DNA of 9,712 nucleotides. Origin: Candidatus Aenigmatarchaeota archaeon. Its GTDB lineage: Archaea; EX4484-52; B79-G9. The stretch spans positions 1-9,712 of the forward strand of contig JAGLMX010000011.1 in assembly GCA_023139785.1 (NCBI GenBank), given 5' to 3'. The first letter of the stretch is position 1, and every line of letters starts with the position of its first letter. Shown piece by piece: positions 1-6,425 of the stretch. The position numbers and the translations under genes were made by a program. The notes under the pieces are model-generated. The model saw nothing but the letters and a program-made list of their open reading frames with translations. It was not told the DNA's origin and searched no databases.

Positions 1-725
1 TTCGGCATGTGAAATATAACATAATCAAAATCCTCTATTTTCATGCCTGTTTTCTCAAGTATGCCTTTTGTCGCAGATTCTACATGCCGAAAATACGCTG
101 GCTTGCCTGTGAACCTCCCACCGTGCGACGGGTACTTAGCAAGTTTTCTTCTCCAGAAGTCAGGAGTGTCGCTCGAAAAAGAATATGTACAATCTATTGT
201 TGCAATCATCTCTTCTTTTTTTGCACCAATTATAAACGCTGCCCCGCCTGCTGCTGCAGAGTATTCAAGTGCGTCGCCGGGCGCGCCCTGTGCAGTGTCT
301 GCGCCGATTGCAAGCCCGTATTCCATCATTTTCGAGCCCACAAGACCCATGCACATCTGCACAGCAGCACTTCCTGCCTTACATGCAAACTCAAGGTCTG
401 CGGCAGTGTAATCATTAGACATCCCGATTGCCTCTGCAACGACTGTTGATGAAGGCTTTACAGCATAGGGATGGCTCTCTGAGCCGACATAGACTGCGCC
501 TATTTTCTTAGGGTCAATTCCCGCGCGATGAAGCGCATTGTGCGCTGCATGCACCGCTATTGTAATTGTGTCCTCATCAATATTCGGAAGCGACTTTTCA
601 ACGAGTTTCATCCCTGCCTTTATAGCAGCCCCGTCCTTGCCCCAGACATCTGCTATTGTCTCAACCTTAATCCTAAGGCGCGGAATATACGCGCCATAGC
701 CGACAATTCCTGATTTGCTTTCCAT
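1..725 (-). CDS. Hydroxymethylglutaryl-CoA synthase, archaeal type (partial, 3' end beyond left edge)
   Basis: Condenses acetyl-CoA with acetoacetyl-CoA to HMG-CoA, the first committed intermediate of the mevalonate route to archaeal isoprenoid lipids; cytoplasmic. 241 codons are present and the frame is open to the edge, so roughly the last third of a ~345-aa family protein is missing. The start matches the family (SKSGIVGYGAYIPRLRIK right after the Met). The nucleophile is Cys115 in DLEFACKAGSAA, the catalytic Glu is probably Glu83 in VGSESHPYAVKPSSTVV, and His239 in YVIFHMP matches the catalytic His at the truncated end. The start ATG (723-725) has GGGGAG three bases upstream, a short spacing. 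In many archaea this gene sits beside a thiolase and a DUF35 protein that form a complex with it; they could lie beyond the left edge. Family assignment is firm. Confidence 0.95.
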   Translation of the reverse strand, partial: MESKSGIVGYGAYIPRLRIKVETIADVWGKDGAAIKAGMKLVEKSLPNIDEDTITIAVHAAHNALHRAGIDPKKIGAVYVGSESHPYAVKPSSTVVAEAIGMSNDYTAADLEFACKAGSAAVQMCMGLVGSKMMEYGLAIGADTAQGAPGDALEYSAAAGGAAFIIGAKKEEMIATIDCTYSFSSDTPDFWRRKLAKYPSHGGRFTGKPAYFRHVESATKGILEKTGMKIEDFDYVIFHMP

Positions 726-788
726 AATCTCCCCAATTTTTCGAGAATCAGAATGTGTATGTGTATATTGTGATTAGGGCCGAGAAAC

Positions 789-798
789 CTTTAAAAAC
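789..798 (-). promoter_or_regulatory. Candidate TATA box for HMG-CoA synthase
   Basis: On the minus strand this reads GTTTTTAAAG, similar to the TTTAAA boxes ahead of other genes here. It lies about 68 bases upstream of the ATG, so it would give a leader of about 40 bases containing the GGGGAG site. A second A/T-rich candidate (ATATACAC, about 762-770) lies closer and would give a short leader. I cannot choose between them from sequence alone. The 726-849 gap holds nothing else I can name. Confidence 0.35.
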
Positions 799-849
799 TT
801 AACAAAGAGGTGAACGGCTACTTCGACATATGACGGTGTGGTGTCTTGT

Positions 850-1509
850 TTATTTTCGAGCCATTTTCCATGAAAAATACAATATAGTAACTGTTGCAAC
901 TGCCATGAAAAAAACACGGCTATTGCCTGAATTTTCTTGTGCATGAGGAACCTCCTCTCTCGCAACAATTCCCTGTCCTGTCTCTTCAAAATCAGTTATT
1001 GGCTTTCTCTCTGCATTTTCCGGTGAAATATATGCTGTGTTTTCAACATAAACCCTGAAACTGAAAACCCTTGCCTGCGAAACAGACATAACTCCCTGCC
1101 CGCTGCCTGCAAGAGCCTGCAATGCAACTTCATAGTCGCCTTCTTTCGCACCCTCAGGAACACTTATCACAACACGGACAATTCTTGCGGCAGTAGGCGC
1201 ACTCTGTCCCGGCAAAAGTAGGTTCTCTTTTTGAGGGTATTCAACTCCCTGCCCGATTTCGAATTTTTTTGGAATTGCAACAACATACCAGCTTTCCGGT
1301 TGCCTCAAAGGCTCAATCTCAACAAAATATTTTTCATCGCCTGTGTTCCAGAAAAGAATATCTACGGATGCATAACTTCCTGCAGATACAGAAACCGTGT
1401 CTGACTTAGGATATGTTCCGAGATTTAACGCATCTGCTTCTGAAGAAAATAATGCTGGCGCTAAAAAAACCAAAATCATCAAACAAAAACTAAGGCGCCG
1501 AATCTCCAC
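850..1509 (-). CDS. Membrane-anchored surface protein with Ig-like (NEW3-like) ectodomain
   Basis: 219 aa. Seen: an N-terminal hydrophobic signal segment (residues ~5-26, ending near SSEADA); a beta-rich region at ~28-158 with DTVSVSAGSYASVDILFWNTGD and a later PEGAKEGDYEVAL stretch; a polar linker (~160-195); one C-terminal transmembrane segment (~198-214); and a short basic tail (KMARK). This is the layout of a type I protein displayed outside the cell and anchored at its C-terminus. The alternation of 'sequence-based support for a protein/tail contrast' and the 'P-G-x-x-G-x-Y' turn resemble NEW3-type Ig-like domains of archaeal surface proteins; that is inference. The start is GTG (1507-1509) with AGGTG six bases upstream, inside the end of the preceding gene (20-base overlap), so the two are probably co-transcribed and translationally coupled. 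Exact function unknown. Confidence 0.75.
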   Translation of the reverse strand: MEIRRLSFCLMILVFLAPALFSSEADALNLGTYPKSDTVSVSAGSYASVDILFWNTGDEKYFVEIEPLRQPESWYVVAIPKKFEIGQGVEYPQKENLLLPGQSAPTAARIVRVVISVPEGAKEGDYEVALQALAGSGQGVMSVSQARVFSFRVYVENTAYISPENAERKPITDFEETGQGIVAREEVPHAQENSGNSRVFFMAVATVTILYFSWKMARK

Positions 1510-2950
1510 TTATAACACCTGAAACGTATATTGTGCCATTATATGTACCTGCATATACAGGCGGCACATCCAGCCAGTACCATGTGGTCACGTTCGTGTT
1601 CTGGGGAACATTTTGCTTTAATGAAATATATGTCTCCTGCATGGCAAACGAAGACCCGTATACGTTTGCAGTACTGCTCCATGAAAAATTGATTATCGGA
1701 ATATAGGAACCCAATGTTTCATTAGTGATATTTGTCCCCTTGATGTAAATGTCTGTATTGCAGCTCCCGGAATTGACTGTTATATTGTAAAGCCCCGCAT
1801 TATTGCCTGATGCTGCGCTTCCAACAGTGTTTGGCAGAAGCTCTCCGAAATCTATGCCAGACCACGTTGTTGTTAAATCCGTTACACACCCAAAAATAGA
1901 AATTGTTGCGTTATCTGTATGATTTTGCGGCATCCCCACAGAAGTTCCGTTGAAAATAACACCAAGGCGCACATCCTCTCCAATAGTTCCTGTTGCATTA
2001 AGCACCCATGAAAGATTGCACTCATCACCTAAACTCATCACCCCGCACGTCTTCTCAGCTAACGGAATCTGCTCATCCACAAAAACAGGAATTGCGCCAT
2101 AAGTTATGTTCACTGTGGTATCCGGGTCTGTGCCGGAAACATTGTACCTCACAGTTCCGTTCACAGTACCGCATACTCCCTGTCTGCACGTCACGCTGGC
2201 ATTAATTGCAAATGTGTAATTCTGGATAACATGAGTTATTAATTCAGTTGAAGGAAACGTAAGATTGACCTCAAGATAAGGCTCGGAAACAGTCACAATC
2301 CAGCTCTCACTTGAGCCTGTAAAGTTCTCGTCCCCGGGAAATGTTGCATTGAAGTAATAGTCTCCTGCAACCGGAAGAGCAGTTGTGTTCTCAAGCGGGC
2401 TTGCTCCGGCGTCCCACTGCTTATCAACCCCGTCAGAATAGTTTGTCCGTATCCCGACATCCACTGATGACATGTTCTGCAGGACAGCGGTCACATTTAC
2501 GTCCTGTCCGCCGCCTGACGGGAAGTTCGCGCGGCTGTCATTGACGTAAAGAAACACGACTGAATCTGCCTTTGCAACAGTGAAGTAAAATGGGTCGGTT
2601 AAGTTCTCTAACCCTCCGCTTCTGTTCGCATACTCCCTCCAAACATAATCCCCTCCTGCAAAAATGCCTGTCCACCAATAATAGTATTCTGTGTCTGCAT
2701 TCCCGGCTATGCTATAATTATCAAACACTCCAGTAAAGTTGTGCTCAACGAAAACAGTATCCATTACACCTCCGGTCTCCCACGTCACATTGAACTCAAG
2801 GCTCACGATATCAAACGTATATGTCAAATCAGTGAAATTGGTTTTGTTAAGAGACCAGTCAGGCTCTGCAAAGACAAGGAGTATTGGCACAAAAGCAAGA
2901 AATAACAGAAAAGCAAAAAAGCCCTTCAAAAAAACATTTTCTGAATCCAT
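1490..2950 (-). CDS. Secreted, heavily N-glycosylated surface protein
   Basis: 486 aa from the ATG at 2948-2950; an in-frame TTG directly before it is less likely. Seen: a signal segment (residues ~8-28, KGFFAFLLFLAFVPILLVFA), then an extracellular chain with about 31 N-X-S/T sequons spread over its whole length. Two repeated Ig-like sections occupy roughly 30-230. A middle domain has a CRQGVCG / TCGVMSLGDECNLSW cysteine arrangement, a pattern I associate with DPANN-type surface proteins. The last ~130 residues start at GCVTDLTTTWSGIDFGELLPNT and include YIKGTNITNETLG and a YAGTYNGTIYVSGVISG ending. There is no C-terminal transmembrane segment or sorting motif, so it may be held at the surface by the anchored protein encoded by the next, overlapping gene (inference). 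Function beyond surface or envelope component is not recognised. Confidence 0.8.
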   Translation of the reverse strand: MDSENVFLKGFFAFLLFLAFVPILLVFAEPDWSLNKTNFTDLTYTFDIVSLEFNVTWETGGVMDTVFVEHNFTGVFDNYSIAGNADTEYYYWWTGIFAGGDYVWREYANRSGGLENLTDPFYFTVAKADSVVFLYVNDSRANFPSGGGQDVNVTAVLQNMSSVDVGIRTNYSDGVDKQWDAGASPLENTTALPVAGDYYFNATFPGDENFTGSSESWIVTVSEPYLEVNLTFPSTELITHVIQNYTFAINASVTCRQGVCGTVNGTVRYNVSGTDPDTTVNITYGAIPVFVDEQIPLAEKTCGVMSLGDECNLSWVLNATGTIGEDVRLGVIFNGTSVGMPQNHTDNATISIFGCVTDLTTTWSGIDFGELLPNTVGSAASGNNAGLYNITVNSGSCNTDIYIKGTNITNETLGSYIPIINFSWSSTANVYGSSFAMQETYISLKQNVPQNTNVTTWYWLDVPPVYAGTYNGTIYVSGVISGDSAP

Positions 2951-2974
2951 CAATACTATTTTAAGGCTAGCACG

Positions 2975-2985
2975 TATTTAATTTT
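2975..2985 (-). promoter_or_regulatory. Candidate TATA box for the surface-protein unit
   Basis: Reads AAAATTAAATA on the minus strand, centred about 30 bases upstream of the ATG at 2950, which would start the transcript within a few bases of the start codon. No Shine-Dalgarno sequence precedes this ATG, consistent with a leaderless message. A second candidate, GTTTAAATTTAT at about 3005-3016, would give a leader of about 36 bases. Confidence 0.45.
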
Positions 2986-3084
2986 GAATAAAAAACAACA
3001 ACGAATAAATTTAAACATATATACATCACAATAGCATAGACGTGCAAAGTATAGTCCATATCACGCCATATTTCTCAACAAATT

Positions 3085-3119
3085 TCGCACAACAAAATAA
3101 GAAGTTTTATTTTGTGCGA
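3085..3119 (+). repeat. Bulged inverted repeat (hairpin) in leader
   Basis: TCGCACAA (3085-3092) pairs perfectly with TTGTGCGA (3112-3119). After a 3-base bulge (3093-3095) AATAA (3096-3100) pairs with TTATT (3107-3111), leaving a 6-base loop. No T-run follows it on the plus strand, so it does not look like an intrinsic terminator. Its role is unknown; an operator or a leader RNA fold are both possible. Confidence 0.7.
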
Positions 3120-3241
3120 CAGATAAGTCATAAGCGCATTGTTCAGGCAATGCAGCTGGAATGACAAGCAGGACAGTAAAACTAGCTCTGCTGTTGTATC
3201 TGATTATCTGACAATTCACTCGTTGAGAAACTATCAAAAGT

Positions 3242-3257
3242 AGGAGGAAAATAATTG
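3242..3257 (+). promoter_or_regulatory. Strong ribosome binding site before a TTG start
   Basis: AGGAGG (3242-3247) is a full Shine-Dalgarno match, seven bases ahead of TTG at 3255-3257. It is the strongest such site in the window, where several other genes appear leaderless. It decides the start of the reading frame that follows and is the main argument that this frame is translated. Confidence 0.65.
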
Positions 3258-3851
3258 ATAGTAAAAATATTTTTATTAATGCTGATTATCTTAATCAGCA
3301 CAGGCCCTGCAACCGCATACTGCGTTATTGCAGATGTGCCTAAAAATAAAGTACAAATACAATTTAATGAATCCGAAAAATGGGATTTGATTCTGCAACC
3401 GGGATTGCCCCTGCCTACAATATGGCAGGCAATTGAGGAAGCAGGATTAGAAACAAATCGTTCCGAAAAATCATTTCGGAACGAAATACGCCTGCATACA
3501 CTGGCGTATATTATGCCTTTTAGCGAAATTATCCCATACACTCACGACCGCTCTATAAAAGAGGCTGCCATGCCAATTGATGCCGGCATGGATGAGTGGT
3601 ATTGGGATTACAAAGGGTGTCTATCTCATTTTTCTAATTTTTTAATATCACATATCATTATATTATATATAATGTCATTCCTTAGTTCGATAAAAACAAT
3701 AGACAATACTTATTGGCTATTTCCCTCAAGCCCTTCCAGAATTTCCTTTGCCCGGTCAACGCGCACTTTTTTTTCAGAAACCATAACCTTTACAACCTTG
3801 TCAATCATGTCGCCTGTCGCACCAGCCATAACCGCAACGTTTCTCGCATGA
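3255..3851 (+). CDS. Short secreted-protein reading frame, possibly truncated or decayed at its 3' end
   Basis: Unrecognised. Starts at TTG behind a perfect AGGAGG. Residues 1-21 (MIVKIFLLMLIILISTGPATA) are a convincing signal peptide with an AxA-like cleavage site; residues ~22-122 are soluble, with two N-glycosylation sequons (NES, NRS) and an aromatic, acidic stretch near 112-120. Beyond codon 122 (about 3621) the composition becomes T-rich and hydrophobic, with T5/T6 tracts that look like an archaeal terminator. From 3710 onward the frame is simply antisense to HMG-CoA reductase (142-base overlap). There is no in-frame stop before that. The other two frames stop at 3635-3637 and 3643-3645, so a frameshift near 3620 or loss of the original stop would explain the run-on. 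The believable part is 3255-3620. The alternative is that the DNA acts mainly as a structured RNA, because hairpins fill it. Confidence 0.45.
   Translation: MIVKIFLLMLIILISTGPATAYCVIADVPKNKVQIQFNESEKWDLILQPGLPLPTIWQAIEEAGLETNRSEKSFRNEIRLHTLAYIMPFSEIIPYTHDRSIKEAAMPIDAGMDEWYWDYKGCLSHFSNFLISHIIILYIMSFLSSIKTIDNTYWLFPSSPSRISFARSTRTFFSETITFTTLSIMSPVAPAITATFLA
3280..3300 (+). repeat. Perfect 9-bp hairpin within the signal-peptide codons
   Basis: TGCTGATTA (3280-3288) and TAATCAGCA (3292-3300) are exact reverse complements around a 3-base loop (TCT). It lies about 23 bases after the start codon, so in an mRNA it would sit close to the initiation region. Confidence 0.8.
3404..3433 (+). repeat. 10-bp hairpin with 2-base bulge
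   Basis: CCTGCC (3410-3415) pairs with GGCAGG (3424-3429) around an 8-base loop. The stem continues past a 2-base bulge (3408-3409) with ATTG (3404-3407) pairing CAAT (3430-3433). Confidence 0.75.
3458..3484 (+). repeat. Perfect 11-bp hairpin
   Basis: TCGTTCCGAAA (3458-3468) and TTTCGGAACGA (3474-3484) are exact reverse complements around a 5-base loop (AATCA). It is the longest perfect short-loop stem I found in the window, and it lies within the reading frame (codons for NRSEKSFRNE). No T-run follows it. Confidence 0.85.
3486..3509 (+). repeat. Perfect 7-bp hairpin adjoining the 11-bp hairpin
   Basis: ATACGCC (3486-3492) pairs with GGCGTAT (3503-3509) around a 10-base loop. One base separates it from the 11-bp hairpin on its left, so the two stems could stack. 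Confidence 0.65.
3568..3591 (+). repeat. Perfect 7-bp hairpin
   Basis: CCATGCC (3568-3574) pairs with GGCATGG (3585-3591) around a 10-base loop. The right half also contains the palindrome ATGCCGGCAT, so two folds compete. Confidence 0.6.
3629..3643 (+). terminator. Candidate T-rich terminator for the plus-strand unit
   Basis: T5 (3629-3633) followed by T6 (3638-3643). Archaeal RNA polymerase often terminates at such T tracts without a hairpin. It lies just after the believable end of the plus-strand reading frame and about 70 bases before the convergent HMG-CoA reductase stop codon. Confidence 0.45.
3656..3674. repeat. Perfect 8-bp A/T-rich hairpin between convergent genes
   Basis: CATTATAT (3656-3663) pairs with ATATAATG (3667-3674) around a 3-base loop. 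It sits between the T tracts of the two convergent units and could help separate them, but A/T-rich sequence gives such matches more easily by chance. Confidence 0.5.
3692..3696 (-). terminator. Candidate T5 terminator of HMG-CoA reductase
   Basis: On the minus strand a TTTTT tract follows the HMG-CoA reductase stop codon by about 13 bases, a plausible simple archaeal terminator. It is short, so confidence is limited. Confidence 0.3.
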
Positions 3852-4984
3852 AGTCCCATGTGCCCACGCTGTATTCCCTCTGTTGCAAGCGCCTTGAGTG
3901 CGCCCAGATTCTGCGCCATGCCAACAGATACAATAATTCCTGCAAGTTCAGACGCTGATTTTACACCAAGAATCTTCACACATGCGCGCGCAGTCGGATG
4001 AACCTTTGTCGCACCCCCGACAAGCCCGACTGCCATCGGAAGCTCAATTGAGCCCTCAAGATCTCCGTCCTCATTTTCCCGCCATTTTGTGAGTGTCGTA
4101 TATTTCCTGCCATAAGAAGCATAAGAATGCGCGCCTGCCTCTGTTGCACGAAAATCATTTCCTGTCGCAATCACAACAGCATCAATACCGTTCATTATCC
4201 CCTTGTTATATGTTGTCGCCCGGAACTGGTCAGCTGCCGAGAACTCATATGCCTTGACAACTCCTTTGACCACATCCGCACCGCCCATTGCATCCTTATC
4301 AAAAACTGCCGTAGCCCTTGCAAGGCGGTGCACTGCAAGGTTTGAAATTATGCGCAGATAAACTTTGCCGCCAGTCTCTTTCTCAATCACAGGAGCAAGA
4401 GTTTCAGCCATTGTGTTAACCGCATTTGCGCCCATAGCGTCCCGGCAATCAACAAGAAGATGTACTACAAGCATTTTTTCTGACGGCGTCTCAACCTCGC
4501 GAATCTCAAGATCGCGCGCTCCCCCGCCAAACTTGATAAGCATTGGATCCTGCGCATTGGCAAGTTCAAGAAGCTCTTTTTTCCTGGCAAGAATCTTTTC
4601 CTTTGCCTCTACAACATCAGACAACCCTGTAAGCTGAATCTGCCCAATCATAACCGGCTCGGTTGTCTCCGCCTTAAAGCCGCCTTTTATGCGCGCAAGC
4701 TTTGCAATGTTTGATGCAGCGGCAACAACACTCGGCTCCTCAAGTGCCATAGGTACAATATAATCTTTCCCATTAATCAAAAAGTTCGCAGCAACACCAA
4801 GCGGAATCTGCATTGTGCCAATAACGTTTTCAATCATAAGGTCTGCCTGCGAAAGAGATAAACCCTGCTTCGAAATCGCATCTTTTTCCTCGTCTGTCAA
4901 CTCAGCAAATTCAGAAACGATTTTAAGGCGCTCTTCAAGTGAAAGCTTGTAGAAACCAGACAGCTTTGAAGTCTTTTCAGGCAT
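3710..4984 (-). CDS. mvaA: Hydroxymethylglutaryl-CoA reductase, class II
   Basis: Reduces HMG-CoA to mevalonate with two NAD(P)H; cytoplasmic, and the step after HMG-CoA synthase. 424 aa, the usual class II length, without the membrane segment of eukaryotic class I enzymes. Family motifs: ENVIGTMQIPLGVAANFLING (52-72), LEEPSVVAAASNIAKLARIKGGF (81-103) with catalytic Glu83, DAMGANAVNTMAE (182-194), catalytic Lys261 in YNKGIMNGIDAV, catalytic Asp277 in ATGNDFRATEAGAHSYAS, and His379 in RGHMGLHARNVA. All four catalytic residues are present. Class II enzymes were first known from bacteria that degrade mevalonate; several archaea carry one, apparently by transfer, and use it for synthesis. With HMG-CoA synthase nearby a biosynthetic role is likely (inference). 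NADH versus NADPH preference cannot be read here. It follows aspartate kinase by 39 bases but has its own TATA box, so may be transcribed separately. Confidence 0.97.
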   Translation of the reverse strand: MPEKTSKLSGFYKLSLEERLKIVSEFAELTDEEKDAISKQGLSLSQADLMIENVIGTMQIPLGVAANFLINGKDYIVPMALEEPSVVAAASNIAKLARIKGGFKAETTEPVMIGQIQLTGLSDVVEAKEKILARKKELLELANAQDPMLIKFGGGARDLEIREVETPSEKMLVVHLLVDCRDAMGANAVNTMAETLAPVIEKETGGKVYLRIISNLAVHRLARATAVFDKDAMGGADVVKGVVKAYEFSAADQFRATTYNKGIMNGIDAVVIATGNDFRATEAGAHSYASYGRKYTTLTKWRENEDGDLEGSIELPMAVGLVGGATKVHPTARACVKILGVKSASELAGIIVSVGMAQNLGALKALATEGIQRGHMGLHARNVAVMAGATGDMIDKVVKVMVSEKKVRVDRAKEILEGLEGNSQ

Positions 4985-5004
4985 GGCATGGGTTTGCGCC
5001 GAAA

Positions 5005-5012
5005 CTTTAAAT
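5005..5012 (-). promoter_or_regulatory. TATA box of HMG-CoA reductase, leaderless
   Basis: ATTTAAAG on the minus strand, centred about 24 bases upstream of the ATG at 4984, the spacing expected when the archaeal transcript begins at the start codon. No Shine-Dalgarno sequence precedes the ATG, which agrees with a leaderless message. Confidence 0.6.
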
Positions 5013-5023
5013 GAATTCGGAAT

Positions 5024-6394
5024 TTAGTTAACCGCAAAGAACTCCTGATAAACAGCCCCTACTGCATCTTCACCAAATCTATTTTCTATGCCATAGATCA
5101 TACTATCTTTATTCGCTCCATGATCCATTAGCAATATATTTATGTCTTTTTTGGCAAGCGCCTGCGCGACCCTGGAAGCAACACCCATTTGGCTCTTAAG
5201 GTCTCTGCCAACAACATTCAGCAAGGCAATATCTTCTTCAGCAACATAAACATTGTCTGCACCAGTCTCATCAGATATCTGTCCGATTATGTTGTTTAGT
5301 GTGTCAACCTCGAATTGGCTGTTGTCAAGAACAACGGATAGAATATCAATACTTGAAAGCATATGCTCATACGAAAGCCCGCCTTCTTCTATCGTCTGTA
5401 GAACGCGCCTTCCAAAGCCATGTTCCCGGTTCATTCCTATTTTCTCAATGTTCAGCATGCAAAATCCGCCTTTGTGGGCGACACCGACCAATGCATATTT
5501 CAGGTCATTCTCATTCAAATCCCTTTCCGAAACTATTTTTGTTCCGCTCCCAAAGGGGTTATTTGTGTTCAATACATCAATCTCAATGCCGCCCCGCATT
5601 GCAGGAATCATTGCTTCATTATGAAAAACATCAAAGCCCATGTATGTTAACTCCCTCAACTCTTTGTGTGTAATTTCAGGGATCCCTACAGGGTTCTCCA
5701 CAATTCGCGGGTCTGCTGAGAAAATGCCGTCCGTGTCTGTCCAGTTCTCATATTTCGCCGCATCAACACCCACTGCAAGAACAGAGCCAGTAAGATCAGA
5801 ACCACCTCTACTAAATGTTGTTTCATGCCCTTCTTTGTTGAAACCAAAAAATCCAGGGAAGACTATGACTTTCCCTGTATTTTTTAGCGCCGCAAGTCGA
5901 GCGTAAGACTCATCAAGAACCTGCGCATCTCCGTACTTCGAAGAAACAATCATCAAATCTTCCGGGCTAATGTATTGAGCGTCTATTCCGTTCTTATTAA
6001 AATGCTCTGCCATCAGGCGCGCCATAAAGTCCTCGCCGCGCGACTTGATAAAGTCAAGCCGCTGCTCGTCAGGTATTAAACTATTATTCAAACTATCTTC
6101 TAATTCAGCCATATTGCGCGCATGAGTATCGCCATAACAATCAATGCCTGTATCCGAAAATTTCTTCTCTACATCCGAAATTGAATACTTCCCGTCGCCA
6201 ATTGCAAGAGAAATCAAAATATCTGTAAGTTTTGTCTGTTCAATAGTGCTGTGGCCATTCGGCACTTTTCCAGGCGCAGAAACCACAATATATTTTCTAC
6301 AAGGTTCAGAAAGGACTATTTTCGTAACTTTGTCAACTTGCAGGTCATTTGCTAGTGACGATCCTCCGAATTTTGAAACAATATAGTTCTGCAT
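5024..6394 (-). CDS. lysC: Aspartate kinase with C-terminal ACT domains
   Basis: Phosphorylates L-aspartate to 4-phospho-L-aspartate, opening the pathway to lysine, threonine and methionine; cytoplasmic. 456 aa, normal for a monofunctional enzyme. Kinase domain ~1-295: KFGGSSLA (8-15), FPGFFGFNKEGHETTFSRGGSDLTG (179-203), nucleotide-site WTDTDGIFSADPRIV (218-232) and ELTYMGFDVFHNEAMIPA (248-265). Two ACT regulatory modules follow at ~308-380 and ~385-456, so feedback control by an end-product amino acid is expected; which one cannot be told. KFGGSSLA, rather than the commoner KFGGTSV, recalls Firmicutes-type enzymes, a possible sign of transfer (inference). The start ATG has GGTGG six bases upstream. 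No homoserine dehydrogenase fusion, and no other aspartate-pathway gene is in the window; malate dehydrogenase two genes upstream makes the aspartate precursor oxaloacetate. Confidence 0.95.
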   Translation of the reverse strand: MQNYIVSKFGGSSLANDLQVDKVTKIVLSEPCRKYIVVSAPGKVPNGHSTIEQTKLTDILISLAIGDGKYSISDVEKKFSDTGIDCYGDTHARNMAELEDSLNNSLIPDEQRLDFIKSRGEDFMARLMAEHFNKNGIDAQYISPEDLMIVSSKYGDAQVLDESYARLAALKNTGKVIVFPGFFGFNKEGHETTFSRGGSDLTGSVLAVGVDAAKYENWTDTDGIFSADPRIVENPVGIPEITHKELRELTYMGFDVFHNEAMIPAMRGGIEIDVLNTNNPFGSGTKIVSERDLNENDLKYALVGVAHKGGFCMLNIEKIGMNREHGFGRRVLQTIEEGGLSYEHMLSSIDILSVVLDNSQFEVDTLNNIIGQISDETGADNVYVAEEDIALLNVVGRDLKSQMGVASRVAQALAKKDINILLMDHGANKDSMIYGIENRFGEDAVGAVYQEFFAVN

Positions 6395-6425
6395 AATAAG
6401 CCACCATACAGTAATGCCAACTAAT

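Larger units (their letters stand above)
2951..3254. other. Divergent intergenic region with structured leader
   Basis: About 304 bases separate the surface-protein start (minus) from the plus-strand reading frame at 3255. The left third is very A/T-rich and can hold promoters in both directions (TTTAAA at about 3009-3015, ATATATAC at about 3018-3025). The right part is not A/T-only and contains a bulged hairpin (3085-3119), a GCATTG/CAATGC hairpin (3136-3153, six pairs, near background for this length) and a strong ribosome binding site (3242-3247). No open frame of useful length is seen in it. If plus-strand transcription starts near the A/T-rich part, the leader would be about 200 bases and structured. 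Confidence 0.5.

Noticed and set aside
9..449. Open plus-strand frames at the left edge (also 43-411)
   Set aside because: They lie wholly antisense to HMG-CoA synthase, whose catalytic motifs are clear; their cysteine-rich translation is an artefact of the other strand.
3182..3541. Minus-strand frame of 119 codons opposite the secreted-protein frame
   Set aside because: No ribosome site or promoter, no signal peptide, and the plus strand has both a strong ribosome site and a signal peptide.
5253..5673. Several plus-strand frames inside the aspartate kinase gene
   Set aside because: Fully antisense to a strongly conserved enzyme and with no supporting start signals.
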